A stretch of 64,000 nt of DNA from Streptomyces lycii (GCF_009735685.1 NZ_WHPN01000422.1:1-64000), one strand, 5' to 3'; numbered from the stretch's first letter, positions 17,873 through 27,953 are shown. A program made the numbers and translations. The notes: a model not told the origin generated them from the sequence alone.

Positions 17873-18772
17873 GTGCGCCGACTCGTTGTCACCGGCGTGG
17901 ACGGTTCTTGCGAAAGCATGGCTGCGGCGGACTGGGCGGCCCAGGAGTCGCTGCGCCGTGACCGGCCGCTGCGGGTCGTGCGCGCCTTTGAGTGGCTGCC
18001 CCGGCAAGAAGCCGTCCTGGCCGACCGCGACACGCTGACGCGACAGGCGCAGGACGATTTGCGTGAGGTCGGGGAGGCGTTACGCGGTCGCTATCCCTCG
18101 CTGTGCGTCACCACGGAACTGCTCCGGGGGCCGAAGGTGCAGACTCTGCTGGACGCGACCGGGGGCGCCGAACTTCTCGTCCTGGGTTCACGCGGACTCG
18201 GTGGCTTCGCCGGGTTTCTGATCGGTTCCGTGGGGCTTGCGACCCTTGCACGGACGCAGTGCCCCGTCGTGCTCGTACGGACTGTCGAGTCCACGGCCGT
18301 CGAGCGCACACCGGAGCTCGAAGTGCCGGACCCGGTGACGTCCGGCCTGCCGCAGGTGGTGCTCGGCATCGATGTCCGTCGATCGTGCGACGAACTGATC
18401 CGCTTCGCCTTCGAGACCGCCGCCACGCGCCGTGCGCCACTGCACGCCGTCCATGTCCGGGATCTCCCGCCCATGAACGCGTTCGAGCCACGGCCCGAGG
18501 GGGACGCTGTTCCGGGGCCGTGGGCGGAGGCCACGCGTCTGCTGACCGCCACCCTGCGCCCCTGGCGGGACAAGTTCCCGGACGTGCCGGTGACAGAGGA
18601 GGTCGCGACCGGCAAGCCGGTGCGGTCCCTGCTGAACAGCGCTTCCGGTGCGGGGTTGCTGGTCGTCGGCCGCCGGGCGCGCCGGGCGCGGCTCGGAGCC
18701 CGGATCGGCCCGGTCACCCATGCGGTGCTGCATCGCACCCGCTGCCCCGTCGCCATCGTACCACATTCCTGA
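17873..18772 (+). CDS. Universal stress protein, tandem UspA domains (first of three)
   Basis: Cytoplasmic Usp of 299 residues made of two UspA domains (about 1-145 and 155-299). The first ends in LVLGSRGLGGFAGFLIGSVG and the second in LLVVGRRARRARLGARIGPV, which correspond to the ATP-binding G-2x-G-9x-G(S/T) region; the second is less canonical. I chose the GTG at 17873 because GGAGG lies eight bases upstream and the product then begins RRLVVTGVDGS, the domain start. Such double-domain Usps are core members of DevR/OsdR hypoxia regulons. The tandem boxes upstream support that control. A strong hairpin terminator follows. Confidence 0.92.
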   Translation: MRRLVVTGVDGSCESMAAADWAAQESLRRDRPLRVVRAFEWLPRQEAVLADRDTLTRQAQDDLREVGEALRGRYPSLCVTTELLRGPKVQTLLDATGGAELLVLGSRGLGGFAGFLIGSVGLATLARTQCPVVLVRTVESTAVERTPELEVPDPVTSGLPQVVLGIDVRRSCDELIRFAFETAATRRAPLHAVHVRDLPPMNAFEPRPEGDAVPGPWAEATRLLTATLRPWRDKFPDVPVTEEVATGKPVRSLLNSASGAGLLVVGRRARRARLGARIGPVTHAVLHRTRCPVAIVPHS

Positions 18773-18787
18773 CGGCTGCCGTGTCCG

Positions 18788-18831
18788 CCCTGTTCCGACA
18801 CCCAGGACAGGGCGTGCATGTCGGAACAGGG
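18788..18831 (+). terminator. Terminator of the first usp gene
   Basis: A 13-bp perfect inverted repeat, CCCTGTTCCGACA (18788-18800) and TGTCGGAACAGGG (18819-18831), with an 18-nt loop. Confidence 0.75.
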
Positions 18832-18953
18832 CCTGCCCGGCGCGGCGCCGTCGGTGGCTGGGCTCCCGGGCCCGGCACCGGGGCTGCCGGTCACCACCCT
18901 CCGGCCATGTCCTCTGACGTCGTGTGCTGTTGGGCCGGCCTCCGCCGTGCACG

Positions 18954-18967
18954 GGGCCGACCGGCAG
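18954..18967. promoter_or_regulatory. Weak OsdR-like box before the GAF kinase
   Basis: GGGCCGACCGGCAG matches the left arm and centre of the cluster's box and part of the right arm. It lies about 110 bp before the kinase start. Weaker than the other sites. Confidence 0.4.
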
Positions 18968-19074
18968 AAGCATGGAGGTCTACTGCCTCTCCTGTCCAGT
19001 GGTTACGGTGTCCGCAGCGCCGGTGCAGATTCCGACGGCCCCGGCCCGGTTGACCGTGACCTTGAGGAGAGCTG

Positions 19075-20793
19075 GTGGGCGAGGACACCGTCAAAGGCGG
19101 GGATAGCCTGCCCCGTCTGGGGCTGGACGAGCTGCTGGATGAGCTTCAAGTCCGCATCGACGCCGTGCGGGGCACCCAACACCGGGTGCACAGTTTGCTG
19201 GAAGCGGTGCTCTCCGTGGGCCGGGAGCTGGATCTGGCACAAGTGCTGCGGCGCATCGTGGAGTCGGCCACGGTCCTGGTCGACGCCGAGTACGGGGCTC
19301 TGGGCGTGATCGGCGAGGACCAGCGCCTCTCCCAGTTCCTCACGGTGGGTATCGATGAGGAGCAGCATGCCGCGATTGGCCCCCTCCCCTCCGGGCACGG
19401 CATTCTCGGCGAACTGATCCGGCATCCCGAACCGTTGCGGCTGGCGGAGCTGTCACGGCACCCCGCGTCGTACGGCTTCCCGGCGAACCATCCGCCGATG
19501 CGCTCTTTCCTCGGCGTGCCCATCCGAGTGCGTGACCAGGTGTTCGGGAATCTCTATCTGACCGAGAAGCATGGCGGCAGGGAGTTCGACAGCGAGGACG
19601 AGAGCGTACTCTCCACCCTCGCCGTGGCGGCCGGTGTCGCCATCGAGAACGCCCGGCTCTACGAGGAGGCCCGCTACCGCCGGCGCTGGCTGGAGGCCAG
19701 CGCGGCCGTTACCAGCAGCCTGTTCTCCGGCACGGACGAGGCTGGGGTCCTTGGCCTGATCATGGAGCACGCACAGGACATTCTCGCGGCGGATCTCGGT
19801 GTGCTCGCGGTGCCCGTCGAGGGGTCCGACGACTTACGGGTGGCCCTGGCCAACGGCACCGAGGCAGCGGCCCACAGCGATCTGGTGCTGCCACGCGAGG
19901 GCTCCTTCATGGGCGCCGCAATCGCGGCCGGCGAGGCGACCACCAGCGGCCACATAGCGAAGGATCCCCGGGTCAACGCCGGACCGCCGCGCTGGGCTGG
20001 ACTCGGCCCGGCTGTCGCGGTGCCGATGGGCACCAGCGGCGGCGTCCGCGGCGTGCTGCTGCTGGCCCGGTGTGAGGGTTCCCCCCTCTTCTCCCAGGTC
20101 GAGACGGCCCCTCTGCTGAGCTTCGCCCAGGCGGCTGCACTGGCCATGGAGCTGGCCGAGCGACGCCGGGACGCCGAACAGCTGGCGCTGTACGAGGACC
20201 GGGACCGCATCGCGCGGGACCTGCACGACCTGGCGATCCAGCGGCTCTTCGCCACCGGAATGACCTTGCAGAGCACCGTGCGGTACGTGCAGCACCCGGA
20301 AGGCTCGGAGCGACTGCTGCGGGCGGTGGACGACCTGGACGAAACGATCAAGATCATCAGGTCGACGATTTTCGGGCTCCGTTCGCACGAAGGGGGCACT
20401 GCGGCCAGAGGGCTCCGAGTGCGGGCCGCCAGAACGGTCGAGGAGGCCGTTCCGGCGCTTGGCTTCACCCCTTCACTGCGCCTGGAGGGACTGGTGGACA
20501 CCGATGTGCCACAGCCCGTGAAAGATCATGTTGTGGCGGTGCTGGGAGAGGCACTGGCCAATGTCGCCCGGCACGCGGGGGCCGGCTCCGCCGACATCTC
20601 GCTGGTCGTCCGCTCGGGGAAGCTGACGCTGACCGTCACGGACAACGGCGTGGGCGTCCCGAAGGGCGGTCGCCGCAGCGGCCTGCGTAATCTCGCTGCC
20701 CGGGCCGAGGGGCTGGGTGGCAAGCTGTCGCTCGCCGTACCTCCCGGCGGCGGGACCCGCCTGGTGTGGCGCGTCCCCCTCGTTCGCGGCTGA
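19075..20793 (+). CDS. Two-GAF sensor histidine kinase (DevS/DosT/OsdK-like)
   Basis: Cytoplasmic kinase of 572 residues, GTG start at 19075 behind GAGGAGA. Domains in order: GAF-A (about 50-200), GAF-B (about 215-360), HisKA_3 with His384 in RDRIARDLHDLAIQRLF, and HATPase_c (GEALANVARHAGAG, TDNGVGVPKG, SGLRNLAARAEGLGG). The architecture equals mycobacterial DevS/DosT, which sense O2, NO or CO through haem in GAF-A. The segment YGFPANHPPMRSFLGVPIR is strongly DevS-like and its His139 lies where the haem ligand is expected (His149 in DevS), so haem binding is likely but inferred. The probable partner is the DevR-like regulator at 29145-29834, ten kilobases away. Confidence 0.9.
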   Translation: MGEDTVKGGDSLPRLGLDELLDELQVRIDAVRGTQHRVHSLLEAVLSVGRELDLAQVLRRIVESATVLVDAEYGALGVIGEDQRLSQFLTVGIDEEQHAAIGPLPSGHGILGELIRHPEPLRLAELSRHPASYGFPANHPPMRSFLGVPIRVRDQVFGNLYLTEKHGGREFDSEDESVLSTLAVAAGVAIENARLYEEARYRRRWLEASAAVTSSLFSGTDEAGVLGLIMEHAQDILAADLGVLAVPVEGSDDLRVALANGTEAAAHSDLVLPREGSFMGAAIAAGEATTSGHIAKDPRVNAGPPRWAGLGPAVAVPMGTSGGVRGVLLLARCEGSPLFSQVETAPLLSFAQAAALAMELAERRRDAEQLALYEDRDRIARDLHDLAIQRLFATGMTLQSTVRYVQHPEGSERLLRAVDDLDETIKIIRSTIFGLRSHEGGTAARGLRVRAARTVEEAVPALGFTPSLRLEGLVDTDVPQPVKDHVVAVLGEALANVARHAGAGSADISLVVRSGKLTLTVTDNGVGVPKGGRRSGLRNLAARAEGLGGKLSLAVPPGGGTRLVWRVPLVRG

Positions 20794-20801
20794 GCGGATT
20801 G

Positions 20802-20853
20802 CCGCACCGGTCCTGTCCCGCCTGTGGTCACGGGCGGGACAGGACCGGTGCGG
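20802..20853. terminator. Bidirectional terminator between kinase and adhE
   Basis: A long inverted repeat (arms 20802-20822 and 20833-20853, 21 bp perfect, core CGGTCCTGTCCCGCC) separates two convergent genes and can terminate both. Confidence 0.85.
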
Positions 20854-20862
20854 TTCCCGGGC

Positions 20863-23514
20863 CTACCGCGGGGAGTCTCCGGACGCCGCCGGGCCGTAGT
20901 AGGCGGTGCGCATGAGCTCCTGCATGTCGTCGGTCATCGGCATGCGAGGGTTGGCGGGGGCGCACTGGTCTTCGAAAGCGTTCAGTGCCTGCCGGGGCAG
21001 GGCCTCGAGGAAGGTGTTCTCGTCGATGCCCAGGGCTCGGAAGGAGGGCTCGACACCGACCGCGTCCCGCAGCTGTTCCACGGCCGCGGCGTAGGAGGCG
21101 ACGCCCTCGGCCGGGGTGGCGGCCGGCAGGCCCAGGGCGCGGGCGACGTCCTGGAAGCGTTCGGGGGCCCGGTAGTGCTCGTACTTGGGCCAGCCGGTGA
21201 GCTTCGCCGGGACCTCACCGTTGTAGCGGATGACGTGCGGCAGCAGGACCGCGTTCGTGCGACCGTGGGCGATGTGGAAGGTCGCCCCGAGGGTGTGCGA
21301 CATCGCGTGGACGATGCCGAGGAAGGCGTTGCCGAAGGCCATCCCGGCGATGGTGCCGGCGTTGTGGACCTTCTCCTGCGCCTCGGGGTGCGCGGCCCGG
21401 TCGTTCACGGCCGGTTCGAGGTGTTCGAAGATCAGCTTGATGGCGTGCAGGGCCAGTCCGTCGGTGAAGTCGTTGGCGTACACCGACACATACGCCTCGG
21501 TGGCGTGGGTGAGGGCGTCGAAGCCGCTGTCGGCGGCCAGGGCCGGGGGCAGGTCCGCGGTCAGCAGCGGGTCGACGATGGCCACGCTCGGGGTGAGGGC
21601 GTAGTCGGCCAGCGGGTACTTCCGCCCGGTCGACGGGTCGGAGATGACCGCGAACGGGGTGACCTCCGCCCCGGTGCCGGACGTGGTGGGGATGCACACC
21701 AGGCGGGCCCGCTCGCCCGGAGCGGGGAAGCGGAAGGCCCGCTTGCGGATGTCGGAGAACTTCTGCCGCATGTCGGAGAAGTCGATGTCCGGCTGCTCGT
21801 ACAACAGCCACATCACCTTGGCCGCGTCCATGGGGGATCCGCCGCCGACGGCGATGACGGTGTCCGGGCGGAAGTCACGCATGAGGCCGGCGCCGTGCCG
21901 GACGGAGTCGATGCTCGGCTCGGGCTCGACATTGTCGATGATCTGTACGGTGACGGGCTCCGGCCTGCTCCGCAGGACGTGCGTCACGCGGTCGACGTAG
22001 CCGAGCCGGGTCATGGTGGCGTCGGTGACGACGGTGACACGGCGGATGCCGGGCATCGCTGTCAGATAGCGGATGGCCTGCGGCTCGAAGTAGATCTTCG
22101 GCGGCACCTTGAACCACTGGAGGTTGTTCCGCCGCGTGGTGACGCGCTTGACGTTCAGCAGATGGGCGGCGGAGACGTTGTCGGACACCGAGGTCCGGCC
22201 CCAGGAGCCACAGCCGAGGGTCAGCGACGGCAGCAGGCTGTTGTACACGCCGCCGATGGCTCCCTGGGAGGCCGGGGCGTTGACGATGATGCGTACCGTC
22301 TTCATCCGCCGGCCGAACTCCTCGGCCAGGTCCGGTTCCCCGGTGTGGACGACGGCACTGTGCCCCTGCCCGTGGAAGGCGACCATGGCGGCGGCCAGGT
22401 CGAAGCCCTGCTGGGTCGTGTCCGCGCGCAGCACGGCCAGCACCGGGCACAGCTTCTCCCGCGTCAGCGGCTCGTCAGGACCGACGCGGCCGGCCTCGAC
22501 GAGGATGACCGAGGTGTTCCCGGGGACGGTGAAGCCCGCCTGTTCGGCGATCCAGGCCGGGCTGCGGCCCACGGCCGCGGGGTTGACCCGCCCGCAGCCC
22601 GCAGCGGGGAAGAGGAACTCCTCCAGCTGTCGTTTCTGGTCCGCGTCGGCCAGGTGGGCGTGGAGGGCGCGGAACTCCGCCAGGGCCGCATCGTAGATCT
22701 CGGTGTCCAGGATGACGCCCTGCTCCGAGGCGCAGATCATTCCGTTGTCGAAGGACTTCGAGAGCACCAGGTCGTTGACGGCCCGTCGCAGCCGGGCGCT
22801 GCGGTGCACGTAAGCGGGGACGTTTCCGGCGCCGACGCCCAAGGCGGGCTTGCCGGCCGAGTAGGCCGCCTTGACCATGCTGTTGCCACCGGTGGCGAGG
22901 ATCAGGGCGATACCGGGGTGGCGCATCAGCAGCCCGGTGGCCTCGATCGAAGGGGTTTCGATCCACTGCACGCAGTGTTCGGGGGCGCCCGCGGCGACGG
23001 CCGCGTCCCGGACGGTACGGGCGGCCTCGGCGCTGCACCGCTGGGCGGAGGGGTGGAAGGCGAAGACGACCGGGTTGCGGGCCTTCAGGGCCAGCAGCGC
23101 CTTGAACACGGTGGTGGAGGTCGGGTTGGTGACGGGAGTGACCGCGCAGAGGACGCCGACCGGCTCGGCGATCTCGATGATGCCCTCCGTGTCGTTGCGG
23201 GCGACGACACCGACGGTCTTCATCCCCGCCATGCTGTGGGTCACATGCTCGCACGCGAACATGTTCTTGGCGGCCTTGTCCTCGAAGACCCCGCGGCCGG
23301 TCTCGTCCACCGCCAGCCGGGCCAGGCCGGTGTGCCGGTCCAGAGCGGCCACCGACGCCTTGGCCACAATGTGGTCGATCCGCTCCTGATCGAGCGAGGC
23401 GTAGTCGTCCAGTGCCTTCAGACCGTTCGTCACCAGGCGGTCAACGGCGATGGTGGTGTCGGAGGGCACAGCTCCGGCGGTGGCGGGCCGGGGTCCGGCA
23501 TCGGATCGGGTCAT
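20863..23514 (-). CDS. adhE: Bifunctional aldehyde/alcohol dehydrogenase AdhE
   Basis: Converts acetyl-CoA to acetaldehyde and then ethanol, regenerating two NAD per turn in fermentation. I use the ATG at 23514, which has GGAGG eight bases upstream; the ATG 18 bp earlier has none. The 883-residue product has an N-terminal aldehyde dehydrogenase half (LCAVTPVTNPTS, catalytic Cys in DNGMICASEQ) and a C-terminal iron-dependent alcohol dehydrogenase half (GGGSPMDAAK, GFDALTHATEAYVS, HAMSHTLGATFHIAHGRTNA). Both active sites look intact and length matches the family. It is transcribed divergently from ppdK, with box-type palindromes in the shared gap. Confidence 0.95.
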   Translation of the reverse strand: MTRSDAGPRPATAGAVPSDTTIAVDRLVTNGLKALDDYASLDQERIDHIVAKASVAALDRHTGLARLAVDETGRGVFEDKAAKNMFACEHVTHSMAGMKTVGVVARNDTEGIIEIAEPVGVLCAVTPVTNPTSTTVFKALLALKARNPVVFAFHPSAQRCSAEAARTVRDAAVAAGAPEHCVQWIETPSIEATGLLMRHPGIALILATGGNSMVKAAYSAGKPALGVGAGNVPAYVHRSARLRRAVNDLVLSKSFDNGMICASEQGVILDTEIYDAALAEFRALHAHLADADQKRQLEEFLFPAAGCGRVNPAAVGRSPAWIAEQAGFTVPGNTSVILVEAGRVGPDEPLTREKLCPVLAVLRADTTQQGFDLAAAMVAFHGQGHSAVVHTGEPDLAEEFGRRMKTVRIIVNAPASQGAIGGVYNSLLPSLTLGCGSWGRTSVSDNVSAAHLLNVKRVTTRRNNLQWFKVPPKIYFEPQAIRYLTAMPGIRRVTVVTDATMTRLGYVDRVTHVLRSRPEPVTVQIIDNVEPEPSIDSVRHGAGLMRDFRPDTVIAVGGGSPMDAAKVMWLLYEQPDIDFSDMRQKFSDIRKRAFRFPAPGERARLVCIPTTSGTGAEVTPFAVISDPSTGRKYPLADYALTPSVAIVDPLLTADLPPALAADSGFDALTHATEAYVSVYANDFTDGLALHAIKLIFEHLEPAVNDRAAHPEAQEKVHNAGTIAGMAFGNAFLGIVHAMSHTLGATFHIAHGRTNAVLLPHVIRYNGEVPAKLTGWPKYEHYRAPERFQDVARALGLPAATPAEGVASYAAAVEQLRDAVGVEPSFRALGIDENTFLEALPRQALNAFEDQCAPANPRMPMTDDMQELMRTAYYGPAASGDSPR

Positions 23515-23625
23515 GGAAGGCGCCTCCGTCATCGGGTCGCGTCAGCGGCAGGGGGCACGGCCCTGCGGGACCGTGCCGACGGGGGCCGGTGCCGGCCCTC
23601 ACTCTCAGCGTTCCGCTCCGCCACC

Positions 23626-23671
23626 GGGCCTCGTAGGCCCCGAAGGTCCCCGGCCGGGGGCCAGAAGGCCC
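23626..23671. promoter_or_regulatory. OsdR-like boxes on the adhE side
   Basis: GGGCCTCGTAGGCCC (23626-23640, centre one base longer than usual) and GGGCCAGAAGGCCC (23658-23671, within a 16-bp near palindrome). They lie 110-160 bp upstream of the adhE start. Confidence 0.6.
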
Positions 23672-23754
23672 CTTCGGCCCCCTCCCGTGCGGCCCCGCCA
23701 CCGGGTACGGACGGTGCGGCGAGGTGGCCGGACCCGCCGGGTGGCGCGGGGGCG

Positions 23755-23789
23755 GGGCCGTTCGGACCCTGGCCCGGGACCTACGGGAC
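23755..23789. promoter_or_regulatory. Tandem OsdR-like boxes on the ppdK side
   Basis: GGGCCGTTCGGACC (23755-23768) and GGGACCTACGGGAC (23776-23789) are 21 bp apart, about 115-150 bp before the ppdK start. The second has a weaker right arm. Confidence 0.65.
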
Positions 23790-23903
23790 CTGCCCGCAGC
23801 AGGGGTGTCCGCCCGAATCTGAAGGAGGCGGGCAGGGGCCCGCGGGGCGTGGGAACGGAAGCGTTTCCCGCCGTCCCTCGTCCTCCGCAGGAAGGGACAC
23901 ACC

Positions 23904-26602
23904 ATGGAGCGTTATGTGTACGACTTCACCGAGGGCGGCCGGGAGATGGCCGGTCTGCTCGGCGGCAAGGGCGCCAACCTCGCCGAGATGACCCGGATGG
24001 GCCTTCCGGTGCCGCCCGGCTTCACGGTCACCACCGAGGCCTGCCGGACCTTCCTGGCCACCGGCGCCGAGCCGGCGGGCCTGGGGGTGGAGGTGGCCGA
24101 GCATCTGGCGGCCCTCGAACGGGGCGCCGGACGGCGGTTGGGACAGCCGGACGACCCGCTGCTGCTTTCGGTCCGCTCCGGGTCCAGGTTCTCCATGCTG
24201 GCATGATGGAGACGATCCTGGACATCGGCCTGACCGACGACTCCGTGCCGGGCCTGGCCAAGGTGTCCGGGGACGACCGCTTCGCCTGGGACTCCTACCG
24301 ACGGCTGCTGCAGATGTTCGGCAGCACGGTGATGGGTGTGGACAGCGCGCTGTTCGAAACCGAGCTGGACCGTCTCAGGGAGATCCGCGGAGCCCCCGAC
24401 GACCTGCGCCTGGACGCGGCCGACCTCGCCCGGCTCAGCGACATCTACAAGGGCTTGATCCGCCGCGAGACGGGTGAGGACTTCCCGCAGGAACCGGAAG
24501 AGCAGCTCCACCGGGCGGTGCGGGCGGTGTTCGAGTCCTGGAACGGCGAGCGGGCCCGGCTGTATCGCCGGCGCGAGCACATCTCGGACGCCTTGGGCAC
24601 CGCGGTCAACGTGCAGATCATGGTCTTCGGCAATCTCGGCCCGGACTCCGGCAGCGGGGTCGCCTTCACCCGGGACCCGGCCACCGGGAGGCCCGGGGTG
24701 TACGGCGACTATCTGGCCAACGCGCAGGGCGAGGACGTGGTCGCCGGTATCCGCAACACCGTCCCGCTGCAGGACCTCGAAGGGTTCGATCCGGGGTCGT
24801 ACCGGCAGCTCCGCGAGCACCTGCGGAACCTGGAGCGCCACTACCGCGACCTGTGCGACATCGAGTTCACCATCGAACGCGGCACCCTGTGGATGCTCCA
24901 GACCCGCGTCGGCAAGCGCACCGCCGAGGCGGCCTTCGCCATCGCCCACGAGCTGGCCGACGAGGGCCTGATCACTCCCGCCGAGGCCCTGGGCCGGGTG
25001 ACCGGCCATCAGCTCGCCCGGTTGATGTTCCCGCGCTTCGACACCTCGACCGCCGGTGCGCCTCTGGTACGCGGTGTCCCGGCGTCCCCCGGCGCGGCTG
25101 TCGGCGCGGCAGTCTTCGACTCGGCCGAGGCGGTACGCCGTGCCGCCGCCGGGGAGAAGGTGGTGCTCGTGCGGCGGGAGACCACTCCCGACGACCTTCC
25201 GGGCATGGTCGCCGCGCAGGCGGTTCTCACCAGCCACGGCGGCAAGACCAGCCATGCCGCGGTCGTCGCCCGCGGCATGGGAAAGGTCTGCGTCTGCGGT
25301 GCCGAAGGAGCGGATGTCGACACCACGGCGCGACGGTTCACCGTCGGCGGCACGGTCGTGGCCGAGGGCACCGTCATCTCGGTCGACGGCTCGGCCGGAA
25401 CCGTCCGTCTCGGGGCGGCCCCGCTCGCCGACTCCGTGGTGATGCGGTACTTCGAGAACGGCGGCGAGCTGACGGGCGAGCCCTCCGGGACAGTCACGGA
25501 AGCGGTGCACCAGATCATGGAGCGGGCCGACTCCGTACGGCGGCTGAGCGTGCGGGCGAACGCCGACACGCCCGAGGACGCCGCGCGGGCCCGCCGCTTC
25601 GGCGCCGAGGGGATCGGGCTGTGCCGCACCGAGCACATGTTCCCGGGTGACCGCCGCAAACTCGTGGAAGCCATGATTCTGGCGCGTACGGACGCCGGCC
25701 GCGAGCGTGCGCTGAACGCCCTGCTGCCCCTGCAGCGCCAGGACTTCACCGGCATTCTGGCCGCGATGGACGGGCTGCCGGTCACCATCCGGCTGCTCGA
25801 CCCGCCCCTGCACGAGTTCCTCCCCGACCGCACGGAGCTCGCCGTGCGCGTGGCTTCCGCCCGGGCACGCGGCGAGATTCCGGACCCGTACGACACCGAG
25901 TTGCTGACGGCCGTGAACCGGATGCACGAGGAGAACCCGATGCTGGGTCTGCGGGGCGTACGCCTGGGGCTGGTCGTTCCGGGGCTGTTCGCCATGCAGG
26001 TACGGGCCGTCGCCGAGGCGGTGGTCGAGCGGCGGCGCGCCGGCGGCGACCCCAGGGCGGAGATCATGGTCCCGCTCGTGGACACCGCCGAGGAGCTGCG
26101 GCTCGTCCGTGCGGAGGTGGAACAGGTGCTCGCCGAGGTCTCCGAGGTCTCCGGTCTGCGGGTCGACTGCCCGGTGGGCACGATGATCGAGCTGCCGCGC
26201 GCCGCGCTCACCGCGGGCCGGATCGCCGAGGCGGCGGACTTCTTCTCCTTCGGCACCAATGATCTGACCCAGACGACCTGGGGATTTTCCCGCGACGACG
26301 TGGAGGCCGCCTTCTTCTCGGCCTATCTGGAGAAGGGCATCTTCCCGGTCTCCCCCTTCGAGACGATCGACCGGGAGGGCGTGGGCCGGCTGGTGGAGGT
26401 CGGGACAGCCGAGGGCCGCGCGGCCCGCCCCGGACTGAAGATCGGGGTCTGCGGGGAGCACGGCGGGGACCCCGACTCGGTGCACTTCTTCCACGGTGCC
26501 GGACTGGACTACGTCTCCTGCTCCCCCTTCCGCGTCCCGGTCGCCCGGCTGGAGGCCGGGCGGGCCTCCCTCTCCGGTGGGGTGGCGGACGACAGCAGGT
26601 AG
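23904..26602 (+). pseudogene. ppdK: Pyruvate, phosphate dikinase, broken by a one-base frameshift
   Basis: PPDK interconverts pyruvate and phosphoenolpyruvate with ATP and phosphate. The ATG at 23904 (AGGAAGGGACACACC upstream) opens MERYVYDFTEGG and reads through LGGKGANLAEMTRMG and LLLSVRSGSRFSM, then meets a TGA at 24204. The next expected residues (MMETILDIGL) continue in another frame from 24203. Relatives read FSMPGMMDT here, so loss of a single base at about 24195-24202 explains the break. The rest is intact: swivelling His site LTSHGGKTSHAAVVARGMG, EGIGLCRTEHMF and the C-terminal FGTNDLTQTTWGFSRDD. Restored length would be about 899 residues, normal for the family. A sequencing error, a recent mutation or recoding remain possible. 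Confidence 0.88.
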
Positions 26603-26624
26603 CGGGGCCCTGGAGGCCGGATCC

Positions 26625-26664
26625 GGGACGGTATCGCGGCGGCACGCTGCCGCGATACCGTCCC
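26625..26664. terminator. Terminator after ppdK (convergent)
   Basis: Perfect 16-bp arms GGGACGGTATCGCGGC (26625-26640) and its complement (26649-26664), between two convergent genes. Confidence 0.85.
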
Positions 26665-26707
26665 GTCTCGGCGGCAATCCCACGGAACTTCGCTCGGGCA
26701 CTGCGGT

Positions 26708-27700
26708 TCACTCGATGTCGAGCACCTCTCGCACAGGCCGACGTGGCGGTCCGGGCTGCGGCGGGGCACCGTAACCAAGGCGAAGCACCATCTGCACAAA
26801 CCCCATCGTCGACCGCGGGTCCCGCGCCGCCCAGCGCAGCTCGGGCCGCTCGAGGGCGTGGGACGTGAGCGAGGTCGAGAGTCCGTCCAGGGTGGCTTGG
26901 AGCAGGACGCGCTCCAGCGCCTGTCCCGCATGCAGCCAGTCCGTCGGCCGGTCGTCGGAGGTGCCGAGAAGAGCCAGTTGCGGCGCGTCCTCGAACATGC
27001 CGGTCTCGCGGCCCGCCACAGCGCGTCTGCCCGCGAAGTCGCGCACCGGCGCCCTACCGTCCCGCTTGGCCGGCCCGAAGGCGTAGTCCGGGATCCCGTC
27101 GGTCGCACCATCGGCAGCGTCGGCACCGACGCGGGTCCAGCGGACCATGTCCTCGGTTGCGGCGGGGTCCATGGCGTCACGTCCTTCGGCGTCCTCGACG
27201 AGATCCAGCAACGACTCCACGTGCCATCCGGAGGGAAAGAGCAGGCGCGCCCTCTCGAGGAAGGCGGCGGCGCACAGCTCGTCTTTGACGGCCGCGGGTA
27301 TCTCCTCGTCCGAGAAGGGGTGACGGCTGGTGCGTCGTCGGTGGATCGCGGAGTACAGAGCGGCGAGGTCGCTGTCACGAGGTGCGGGCTCGGTCAGCCT
27401 TACCGTTGCGAGCAGTTGTCGGTCCCCGGGATCGGGGAGCAGTCCGGTTTCCGGTTCCCAGCCGGCGTGGGCGGCGGCGACCCGCAGGTTGAACAGGACG
27501 GCGCCACAGCCCAGGTGAAGGGCCCGGGTCGTGGTGTCGGCGCGGGGCATGGTGCGCCGGAGATCGGAGCGCACATGGAACGTGCTGCTGTCGCGGAAGA
27601 AGCGGAACTTCCACGGCTGGGCGTTGTGCATGGACGGAGCCACCGTGGCGTCCTGGACCAGCGCCGTCACGGTCCGTACGTCGAGCGCCTCTCCTGTCAC
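26708..27700 (-). CDS. Acg-like nitroreductase-family protein
   Basis: FMN-binding nitroreductase-fold protein of 330 residues. The N-terminal VQDATVAPSMHNAQPWKFRF, the central FNLRVAAAHAGW and the C-terminal TMGFVQMVLRLGYG match the Acg (Rv2032) subfamily. Members in mycobacteria are strongly DevR-induced and may bind and sequester flavin rather than reduce substrates (established knowledge). The ATG at 27700 has a plausible AGGTGTCCC upstream. It is convergent to ppdK and divergent from the lactate dehydrogenase. No clear box was found in its upstream gap, unlike other genes here. Confidence 0.85.
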   Translation of the reverse strand: MTGEALDVRTVTALVQDATVAPSMHNAQPWKFRFFRDSSTFHVRSDLRRTMPRADTTTRALHLGCGAVLFNLRVAAAHAGWEPETGLLPDPGDRQLLATVRLTEPAPRDSDLAALYSAIHRRRTSRHPFSDEEIPAAVKDELCAAAFLERARLLFPSGWHVESLLDLVEDAEGRDAMDPAATEDMVRWTRVGADAADGATDGIPDYAFGPAKRDGRAPVRDFAGRRAVAGRETGMFEDAPQLALLGTSDDRPTDWLHAGQALERVLLQATLDGLSTSLTSHALERPELRWAARDPRSTMGFVQMVLRLGYGAPPQPGPPRRPVREVLDIE

Positions 27701-27953
27701 CGGGACACCTCCCTGGGGAAGCCGATCGGTCTGCCTGAGAGCGGTCCGTCCCCTGTTTCACGATAGCGAGGGCACACGGACACCGCCGCTCAGCCTGTCG
27801 GCAGCGGGTACGGCCCCCGCGGCCGACCGACGAATGGAGAGCCTGCGCGACAGTGGACCCCTATATACCTCAAATCATTTCATAACCATTATGCCGGATT
27901 TCCGGGCCGGCGAAGTCCACCGGCATCCTCGGGCAGAGAGACGAGGAGACGGC

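Noticed and set aside
20824..23991. Very long plus-strand opening of 1055 codons antisense to adhE
   Set aside because: Its translation is low-complexity Gly/Arg/Val/Asp of the kind made by GC-rich antisense frames, and it lies exactly opposite intact adhE.
23912..26701. 929-codon minus-strand opening opposite ppdK
   Set aside because: Shadow of the PPDK reading frame; no motif, no ribosome site, crosses the terminator.
27860..27900. Rex operator before the lactate dehydrogenase
   Set aside because: The AT-rich stretch lacks the TGTGAAC-N3-TTCACA symmetry expected for Streptomyces Rex sites.
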